DNA of 36,054 nucleotides from Firmicutes bacterium UBA5486 (GTDB lineage: Bacteria > Bacillota > UBA4882 > UBA10575): NCBI GenBank assembly GCA_002427045.1, contig DIPO01000059.1, positions 5,926 to 41,979 of the forward strand, in the 5' to 3' direction. Position 1 is the stretch's first letter; each line of letters begins with the position of its first letter. A program made the position numbers and the translations under genes. The notes below the pieces were generated by a model. It was not told the DNA's origin. It saw nothing but the letters and a program-made list of their open reading frames with translations, and ran no database searches. Shown here in pieces: positions 30,447 through 36,054 of the stretch.

Positions 30447-32279
30447 TTATTTCAGAAAAACTTCTGGAGCAGCGACATCACCAAATTTAGCCTGGGCATC
30501 TTTAAGCCGCTTAATTTGGTTGTTAAGCTCAGTAGCAAAGGTGGTAGGCATTTTGAATTTATTGAAAGCTTCGGTCATGCGGCCCATCTTTGCCAGATAT
30601 TTGGCAATTCTAATCGAGAACTGCTCTTGATACTCTTTTTCGGTGTAATCATAGTCAAGGTGCTTTTTGAATAAGACCTTCAAATCTTCATATTTAGGAA
30701 TCTTTCCGACTGGAGTATCAATGGCTTCATATTCTCCATTTACACGGCCTTCGGCCCAGAGAATCCAGATTTTTTTATCTAATTTCCCATTACAGAATTT
30801 GCCTTCATCATTTTTAAGGAAGTAGTTTACTGAATAAATAGTTGGTACTGCTGACAATCCTTTAGGAAATTGCAGATGATTCTCCAGATAGGTGTCAAAG
30901 GGCACAGAAATAAAGTCTAGGTTAGCCATGGGGTTATGCTGACGAACGCCTTCTTTACCAAGGGTAGCAGCGGTGGTCTCTGATTCAATGGTGGCGCCAA
31001 GGAAAACGCCATGTTCCCAGGTTAGGGATTCAACAACCGGGACTGTGGTATCAGAGTCGCGGCCACCGTAGACAATAGCTTTAACCGGAACACCTTCGGG
31101 GTTATCCAGTTCTGGATCGGCATTTTCTAGTTCATTAATTGCTATGGTATAACGGGCATTCTTATTGGCATAAGGAATATCATTGCCTTTTTCATCCTTT
31201 TTCCCTTTATACCATTGTCCGGAGAAGTTCTCGCCTTCGGCTGGAACTTCTTTACCCATACCTAGCCAGTAAGGCATATCATCATTAATCAAAACATTGG
31301 AGAAGATGACTTCTCTTGGTGTGGTCAGTGCATCATAGATTAGGGGATCATCTTGGGGATTAACATCTTGAATAATTCCGAAGATTCCCTTTTCGACGTT
31401 AACAGCATGAACTTTACCATTAGTCTTTCTTAAATAAGCAATATCATCACCAATAATGCTTTGTCCAGGCAGCATGGCAGTACTTGTTTTTCCGCAAGCG
31501 CTCGGGAAAGCACCAGTGAAGTAGGTGGTACGGCCTGGTTTGCCATGAACTCCCATTAAGAACATATGCTCAGCCAGCCAGCCTTCTTTTTGTGCTTTTT
31601 GAATAGCCAATCTAAAGGCTAATTTTTTCAGGCCAACGCTGTTACCGGCGTATTGGTTATTAACTGTATAGACACGATTTTCATCAAGATCAATATAAAT
31701 CCGTCTTTTATCAACATCAATAGTAACACCATTATCCAAACGGCCAGCAGAATGTAGGAAGTAAAAGAAGTTAGGGGCACCCTTTAAGCGTTTAAATTCT
31801 TCATAACCACTACGATACAGGATCTGTTCGCTATGGGTAACATATGCAGAATCTGTAATCTGCATGGCAGGTAGAGAGAAGGGGGAGTTGGTGGGGCCTA
31901 AACAATAGAAACTGATAATCATTTCTTTTCCTTCCATAATACCATCGAAGTAAGAAATAACTTCGGGCAGGCCTTCTTTTTTCAAAATATAATTTATATT
32001 TATTCCCCAATCGACTTCTTTCTCAAGTAAATATTTGGTGTGTGTTTTATCCCTGGCTTGGTCTTTAGGACCGTCAAAATGGATAGTATGTCCATCTGTT
32101 TTTAATGCTCTTTCTTCACCATTTTCTTTAGCAAGTTTCCGGACATACTCGATGTCATCCTTGGAGTCAGTAATTACCGTTACTTTGGCGGGTCGGCAAA
32201 GCTTAATGGCTTCCTCGACATACTCCATCACTTTGGGATTATTCAATGCCTCTAGTTTTTGTTTACTATTACTATCCAT
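30447..32279 (-). CDS. pckG: Phosphoenolpyruvate carboxykinase (GTP)
   Basis: A 610-residue enzyme that interconverts oxaloacetate plus GTP and phosphoenolpyruvate plus CO2. The GTP-class P-loop with reactive cysteine, FPSACGKTSTAML, is at about 258-270. Also present are MGVHGKPGRTTYFTGA, the metal-site region IGDDIAYLR, and VKAIVYGGRDSDTTVPVVE. Length fits the GTP class, not the ATP class of about 530. In anaerobes it often runs toward oxaloacetate in fermentation. GGAGGAACAATC stands before the ATG. Confidence 0.96.
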   Translation of the reverse strand: MDSNSKQKLEALNNPKVMEYVEEAIKLCRPAKVTVITDSKDDIEYVRKLAKENGEERALKTDGHTIHFDGPKDQARDKTHTKYLLEKEVDWGININYILKKEGLPEVISYFDGIMEGKEMIISFYCLGPTNSPFSLPAMQITDSAYVTHSEQILYRSGYEEFKRLKGAPNFFYFLHSAGRLDNGVTIDVDKRRIYIDLDENRVYTVNNQYAGNSVGLKKLAFRLAIQKAQKEGWLAEHMFLMGVHGKPGRTTYFTGAFPSACGKTSTAMLPGQSIIGDDIAYLRKTNGKVHAVNVEKGIFGIIQDVNPQDDPLIYDALTTPREVIFSNVLINDDMPYWLGMGKEVPAEGENFSGQWYKGKKDEKGNDIPYANKNARYTIAINELENADPELDNPEGVPVKAIVYGGRDSDTTVPVVESLTWEHGVFLGATIESETTAATLGKEGVRQHNPMANLDFISVPFDTYLENHLQFPKGLSAVPTIYSVNYFLKNDEGKFCNGKLDKKIWILWAEGRVNGEYEAIDTPVGKIPKYEDLKVLFKKHLDYDYTEKEYQEQFSIRIAKYLAKMGRMTEAFNKFKMPTTFATELNNQIKRLKDAQAKFGDVAAPEVFLK

Positions 32280-32363
32280 GATTGTTCCTCCTTTAAAATA
32301 TGTTTTTTATAGCAAATTCTCGTGATTTTAGTATGAATAAAGTGGTATGAATGTTGTTTTAAG

Positions 32364-32494
32364 TGAGGAAATTGTATAATTACCGACGGTATTTGACCAT
32401 AATAAAAATCTTAATTTAATGCAAGTAATTCTTTACCCTTAGTGGGCTTTAGTGGGCTATTAATACTTTGGGTTGTAAACAAATTATGCAATTT
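32364..32494 (+). repeat. Dispersed hairpin repeat, subfamily I (131 bp)
   Basis: Left end TGAGGAAATTGTATAATTAC; right end AAATTATGCAATTTCTGA. The interior TGGGCTATTAATACTTTGGG resembles the TGGGCTATCAATATATTGTGG element of the 35.6-kb copy. It lies about 85 bases upstream of pckG. Confidence 0.65.
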
Positions 32495-32549
32495 CTGAAA
32501 ACAAAAAACAACATTATAAGTTTCAAGGATAATCCAGATGATACCTAGT

Positions 32550-32602
32550 CAAAATTCGAAAAACTCTAACTATTAATAGTATCTTCGAAAATTTTAGCCC
32601 AT
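32550..32602. other. Imperfect palindrome with 12-bp perfect core
   Basis: ACTATTAATAGT (32569-32580) is a perfect palindrome flanked by AAAATTCGAA on the left and TTCGAAAATTTT on the right. It may be a binding site or the apex of another hairpin element. No gene overlaps it. Confidence 0.5.
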
Positions 32603-32673
32603 TATGTTATTAATGTACCACACCACAAAATAAATTGCATGAATATAACGTTAATGAATGGTGCTATTTTTGT

Positions 32674-32702
32674 TTCACATATTGTTGAGAAAAATGTATA
32701 AT
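32674..32702 (+). promoter_or_regulatory. Promoter-like site with no known gene downstream
   Basis: TTCACA (32674-32679) stands 17 bases before TATAAT (32697-32702) on the plus strand. The next gene on that strand lies beyond the window. It may drive a short antisense or non-coding RNA toward the OsmC gene's 3' end, or be chance in AT-rich sequence. Confidence 0.35.
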
Positions 32703-32850
32703 ATAAGTTCGTTACTGTCCGTTTCTAGTTTTGTGACATAGTACCAGAGAAATCTAAAAGAAAGTAGAATTATGTAAGAACCAGATATAGGGGAGATATT
32801 AATGGTGCTTTTGTAGAAGGAGAGGGGGTAGAGTTGTGAGCGATTACTAA

Positions 32851-32870
32851 GGAATTATGTAATTCCCTCA
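32851..32870 (-). repeat. Repeat terminus overlapping the OsmC stop codon
   Basis: GGAATTATGTAATTCCCTCA is the family terminal sequence. It forms a 507-bp inverted pair with the left end at 32364-32383 (16 of 20 bases agree). Its first three bases on the minus strand, TGA, are the OsmC stop codon. Confidence 0.65.
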
Positions 32871-33299
32871 AGTATATTTTTTAACTTCTACCCCGCAGAG
32901 AGTATCTGAAACTGGGCATCGCTCTTCAATGATTGATAAAAGCTTATCGATACTCTCCTGTGGCGAGGGGGAATCGATATTAATTTTAAATCTTATTTCT
33001 TGGTACCCTTTGCGGGTATTCGGGTTTTTACCTAAGAATCCATCAGGATCTAGGTCTCCTTCTAGATCTACGGAGACTCCTTTTAAATCTACACGGCATT
33101 TTGGGGCAAAAGCAGCTGCACAGATGCATATACAACCACCAAGTGAACAGAGGAGTAATTCAACAGGGTTCATAGCTCTGTCATCTCCCCCCAATTCCTT
33201 TGGTTCATCGGTAGCTACTTTAAAACCCCGGGTTCCTCCTTCACAGTAAACTCCTTGGCCAGACCAAGCCATGGTAGCTTTAAAAATTTGTTTAGCCAC
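32868..33299 (-). CDS. OsmC family protein
   Basis: A 143-residue OsmC-like protein; family members reduce organic hydroperoxides. The two reactive cysteines appear to be in SLGGCICICAAAFA and IIEERCPVSDTL. The extra CICIC cysteines are unusual. It starts at GTG 33299 behind TTGGAGGTAAAA. Its stop codon TGA is the first three bases of a repeat terminus, so the insertion may have fixed the present 3' end. It follows the PBP1A gene by 132 bases on the same strand. Confidence 0.9.
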   Translation of the reverse strand: MAKQIFKATMAWSGQGVYCEGGTRGFKVATDEPKELGGDDRAMNPVELLLCSLGGCICICAAAFAPKCRVDLKGVSVDLEGDLDPDGFLGKNPNTRKGYQEIRFKINIDSPSPQESIDKLLSIIEERCPVSDTLCGVEVKKYT

Positions 33300-33431
33300 A
33301 ATTTTACCTCCAATTATTGGTAATTTACCAAAAGTTTATTGGAACAGGTATTAGTATCTCCAGAATTTTGGGAAAAAACGTGGTTAAAAGATGGAACTAT
33401 CTATTAATTCAAGTTGTCCATCACTTTCTCA

Positions 33432-35576
33432 TTAATCCTCTTTTGGTTTAAAGAGTGGGAAAGGTTTTCCAAAGAAGTATTCCCAAAGATTCCGGGGCGC
33501 CTGACATTCTTCGCAGGTAGTAGTAGGATGCTTTTCCCAGGCAAAATCCTGTTCTTCAACATCTCGGCAGTAAGGGCCAGGTAGGAGCTTACTTTTAGTA
33601 CAGATTCGTAATTTAATCCGCCGGTGTTTTGCACAATAAACCGTTGGTTCCCGTCCAAAAAGGAAATACTCATTTAAACCTGGGCATTCTGGAGTGGCAA
33701 GCAGCCCAGTTTCCCGGCAGATCTTCCGGGAAATAATCCCTTCAGGCATTAGAAACTGTTGCGCCGGAGTATCTGTCAGGGCCTGATTGAGAAAATTTAC
33801 CCAGATGGGGGCGGCCAGGGACCCGCCTCCGGCGGGTAGAGGTTTATTCTGATCATCACCGATGTATACTATCGCAGCCAATTGGGGAGTGTAGCCAACG
33901 AACCAGGCATCTCTATTATCTTGAGTGGTTCCGGTTTTGCCGGCAGCCCGGTGGCGGAGGTTGTTACCGGCTACAGCTGCTGTACCTCCAGGACGGAGAG
34001 TACCTTCGAGAACTGAAGTGATTAAAAAAGCTAACCTGGGATCAAGAACCTGACGGGTGTGGGGTTTTCGTTCCCAGATTAATTTTCCTTTGTCATTATA
34101 GATTCGTTTTACTGCCCAGAGTGGTACAGATCTTCCACCATTAGCAATCGGGGTATAGGCCTGGAGTAGTTCAATAGGGGTTACTTCTGAAGACCCTAAA
34201 GCTAGTGAGAGGTTTTCTTTTAATGGTGAAGTGATACCTAGACGGCGGGCCATGTTAATAGTAGGGGTAATATCCAGACGCTGGTGGAGAGAAACGGCTA
34301 CAATATTGCAGGAAACTGTTAAAGCTTCCCGGAGTGTTAGATTCCTTTGGTGATATGGTTTGGTTCCATAATCCCGTGGTTCATATATCCCGGAATCAGT
34401 AGAGAAGGAAAGAGCATGGCAGGGAATCGTTGAAGCTAGGGTATATCCAGCTTCCAGTGCTGCAAGGTAAACAAAGGGCTTAAAAGCGGATCCGGGTTGC
34501 CGGTAGGCTTTTAATGCCCGGTTAAAAGGAGTTTTATAATAATCCGTCCCTCCGACTAAAGCTTTGATCTCCCCTGTTCTGGGATTAGCAGCGATGATAG
34601 CCCCTTGTGGCTGAAGATTATGCTGATATGGGCTAAGACCATTTTTCAAGGCAGTTTCAGCCGCTTTTTGTATTGGTAATGATAGTGAGGTTTCAATCTT
34701 TAAGCCCAGCCCCGGAATTTGGTCCTTGGGGAGATGTAAGATCTTTTCTGCTTCATCCAGGGCATAATCAAGGAAATAATGGGCTTGTTTGGGAGAGTTT
34801 TGTAACCCGGGAAGCCGCATCTGTTCGTTTAAGATCTCTTCCTTTTCTTCTTCTGTAATGTAACTGACTGTTACCATTCGGTGGAGTACTGTTTTAATCC
34901 GGTTTAAAGCGGCTTCACGGTTCAGGTATGGAGAATAAAGGGCAGGGCCTTTAGGAATTCCTGCCAGTAGTGCCCATTCAATTCTATTTAACTCCGGGAG
35001 GGGTTTTCCAAAATACGTGAGGGCGGCAGTCTTTATTCCGTAGGCGCCGTGGCCAAAATAGATCTGATTTAAATACATTTCCAGGATCTGTTCTTTACTA
35101 TAGTGCAGTTCCAGACGGAAAGCCAGGAATAATTCTTTGATCTTCCGGATTAATGTTTTTTCCGCAGATAAGTAGCAATTTTTTGCTACTTGTTGAGTAA
35201 TGGTGCTGAAACCCTGTAATCCCTTGCGAACAAACAGATTATGGTAAGCTGCCCGGAAGAAGCTAACCGGGCTAAAACCATTATGCTGATAAAAACGGTG
35301 ATCTTCAACTGCCAGAAAAGCCTGCTGTAAAAAATCCGGAATTTCTGAGAGCTGAACCGGTTGACGGTTTTCTCTGTATAAAAGACTGATTACTTCTCCA
35401 TTATCACCTAAAATTTGCGTAGTAACGGGTTGAACAGGGGGAGCTAGCGGCAGGCAAAGAATGATTAGCAGTACTCCAGCTATGCCAATCAGTAATTTCT
35501 GGAATAATAGCCGCCACTTGGTTTTCACTTTAGCAAATCGTTCTTTTTTTACTTCTTTCTTACTTGTCCGGTTCAT
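33432..35576 (-). CDS. Bifunctional penicillin-binding protein 1A
   Basis: A 714-residue class A PBP. One N-terminal membrane helix (about 25-47). The GT51 domain spans about 70-240, with AVEDHRFYQHNGFS, STITQQVAKN and RKIKELFLAFRLE, so both catalytic Glu are present. The transpeptidase spans about 315-600, with active Ser in PGSAFKPFVY, the SCN motif in SCNIVAVSL and KTGTTQ. The last 110 residues form a cysteine-rich tail (seven Cys: CRETG, PEC, YCAKH, ICTK, YCRD, CEEC). It polymerises and cross-links peptidoglycan. AAGGTGTG precedes the ATG; a hairpin repeat lies just upstream. Confidence 0.95.
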   Translation of the reverse strand: MNRTSKKEVKKERFAKVKTKWRLLFQKLLIGIAGVLLIILCLPLAPPVQPVTTQILGDNGEVISLLYRENRQPVQLSEIPDFLQQAFLAVEDHRFYQHNGFSPVSFFRAAYHNLFVRKGLQGFSTITQQVAKNCYLSAEKTLIRKIKELFLAFRLELHYSKEQILEMYLNQIYFGHGAYGIKTAALTYFGKPLPELNRIEWALLAGIPKGPALYSPYLNREAALNRIKTVLHRMVTVSYITEEEKEEILNEQMRLPGLQNSPKQAHYFLDYALDEAEKILHLPKDQIPGLGLKIETSLSLPIQKAAETALKNGLSPYQHNLQPQGAIIAANPRTGEIKALVGGTDYYKTPFNRALKAYRQPGSAFKPFVYLAALEAGYTLASTIPCHALSFSTDSGIYEPRDYGTKPYHQRNLTLREALTVSCNIVAVSLHQRLDITPTINMARRLGITSPLKENLSLALGSSEVTPIELLQAYTPIANGGRSVPLWAVKRIYNDKGKLIWERKPHTRQVLDPRLAFLITSVLEGTLRPGGTAAVAGNNLRHRAAGKTGTTQDNRDAWFVGYTPQLAAIVYIGDDQNKPLPAGGGSLAAPIWVNFLNQALTDTPAQQFLMPEGIISRKICRETGLLATPECPGLNEYFLFGREPTVYCAKHRRIKLRICTKSKLLPGPYCRDVEEQDFAWEKHPTTTCEECQAPRNLWEYFFGKPFPLFKPKED

Positions 35577-35591
35577 TAAATTTCACACCTT

Positions 35592-35743
35592 ACGGAATTG
35601 CATAATTATATTATTCAATATTCAACCACAATATATTGATAGCCCACTAGTAATTGTCTAATCTTAGACAATTACCTCGAATAATAGTCAAACACTATAT
35701 ATTGTGGATGAATGATTGCCGAAGGTAATTATGCAATTCCCTC
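35592..35743 (-). repeat. Dispersed hairpin repeat, subfamily I (152 bp), upstream of PBP1A
   Basis: The whole element folds on itself. ACGGAATTGCATAATTAT (35592-35609) pairs with GTAATTATGCAATTCCCTCA (35724-35743), CCACAATATATTGAT with ATATATTGTGG, and the apex is TTGTCTAA TC TTAGACAA near 35657-35674. It ends 16 bases from the PBP1A start codon. Confidence 0.8.
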
Positions 35744-35790
35744 ACCTATTATTAAGGTATTTTAGATTTGTCGACTAAAAGAAAAGAAAA

Positions 35791-35815
35791 CGCCCTTATT
35801 TGTTGGGCGGTTTTT
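35791..35815 (+). terminator. Terminator-like hairpin overlapping the end of a small ORF
   Basis: CGCCC (35791-35795) pairs with GGGCG (35805-35809), followed by GTTTTT on the plus strand. On the minus strand CCGCCC, loop, GGGCG is followed by TTTTCTTTTC, so it could end the minus-strand transcript from the small ORF and the cut-off gene. Confidence 0.6.
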
Positions 35816-35936
35816 CCTTATTGTGCTCCGGGGTAAGCTTTAAATTTTTCCTGGATAGATGATGGTAGTTAAGAGTTTTTTTCCCCCACAACCTAAGATT
35901 GATTCGAACCAGTTTTTCTAAAAACTTTTTGAACAT
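35796..35936 (-). CDS. Possible 46-residue basic protein
   Basis: An ORF from ATG 35936 to TAA 35796, with TAGTAGGG five bases upstream. It starts MFKKFLEKLVRINLRLWGKK and ends in KEKPPNK. The length, basic N-terminal helix and a following LNYHHLSRKN loosely recall small clostridial LDCC-motif proteins (LDCCDLNRK), with His in place of Cys; this is speculation. The stop codon lies in the terminator stem. It follows the cut-off gene by 51 bases on the same strand. Confidence 0.45.
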   Translation of the reverse strand: MFKKFLEKLVRINLRLWGKKTLNYHHLSRKNLKLTPEHNKEKPPNK

Positions 35937-35987
35937 TTTTTCCCTACTACTTAGAAAATACTCTAATCATTCTTGAGTAATCCCCCG

Positions 35988-36054
35988 TTATTCTTTACCC
36001 AGCCTGGTCAGAATGTTGTTTCGCAAGTGATATTGGATTTCTTCATTAGCATTC
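35988..36054 (-). CDS. 3' end of a gene cut by the window edge
   Basis: Reading leftwards from 36053, an open frame of 21 codons ends at TAA 35988; the last residues are NANEEIQYHLRNNILTRLGK then E. It has no start in the window. It is too short to name. It is included because its spacing to the small ORF and terminator fits a real gene end. Confidence 0.45.
   Translation of the reverse strand, partial: NANEEIQYHLRNNILTRLGKE

Noticed and set aside
33404..33673. 89-residue minus-strand frame inside the PBP1A gene
   Set aside because: It lies in another frame of the clear PBP1A C-terminus, which carries the cysteine-rich coding pattern.

Overview
The window reads as chromosome of a low-GC, endospore-lineage (Firmicutes/Bacillota) anaerobe. 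This rests on strong AAGGAGG-type ribosome sites, many TTG and GTG starts, a fructose PTS with a Ser-regulated HPr, LacI and DeoR regulators, a YvlB/YvlD-like module, and DUF2089 and DUF1848 proteins. Several hints suggest a diderm (outer-membrane) member: a sugar-binding protein with no lipobox, two CsgG-like secreted proteins, and a secreted protein ending in an aromatic YSYSF tail. A Hydrogenispora/Limnochordia-type lineage would fit, but that is inference.

Layout. 1-1850 (+): DUF2089 regulator, SHOCT-like protein, small membrane-anchored protein and YvlD-like four-helix protein. 1949-6019 (-): fructose operon fruR-fruK-EIIA-EIIB-EIIC-ptsH. 6647-8127 (+): HAD hydrolase and a divergent GT51 transglycosylase. 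8222-9462 (-): two small proteins and a membrane protein with a GAF-like end. 9753-10484 (-): four-LysM protein. 10720-11736 (+): DUF1848 iron-sulfur protein. 11806-13396 (-): FetA/FetB-like exporter. 13703-16658 (+): DUF2892 protein, an M24-like protein lacking metal ligands, and a secreted protein. 16851-17138: perfect-palindrome terminator, group II intron remnant and a double palindromic operator. 17169-25274 (+): LacI regulator and a sugar operon (three TIM-barrel isomerase/epimerases, ABC binding protein, two permeases, NagB-like protein), then an AEC transporter. 26406-28206 (-): PaaK-type CoA ligase and a double-ACT protein. 28619-30363 (+): two CsgG-like proteins. 30447-35576 (-): GTP-type PEPCK, OsmC protein, PBP1A. 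35796-36054 (-): a small ORF and the tail of a cut-off gene.

How the genes work together. The fructose operon imports and phosphorylates fructose to fructose-1,6-bisphosphate. The LacI-linked operon probably imports an unknown sugar, possibly an amino sugar, through an ABC system that lacks its own ATPase, then isomerises and deaminates it. PEPCK connects glycolysis and C4 acids. PBP1A, the GT51 paralogue and the LysM protein concern the envelope.

The most unusual signal is non-coding. A family of roughly 130-250 bp imperfect hairpin repeats, ending in a motif close to TGAGGGAATTGCATAATTAC, lies in most of the long intergenic gaps. At least five copies sit with the same end facing, and close to, the start of a gene. 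One repeat end supplies the stop codon of the OsmC gene, and a 12-bp inverted repeat matching the family end lies at the edge of the DUF1848 gene.
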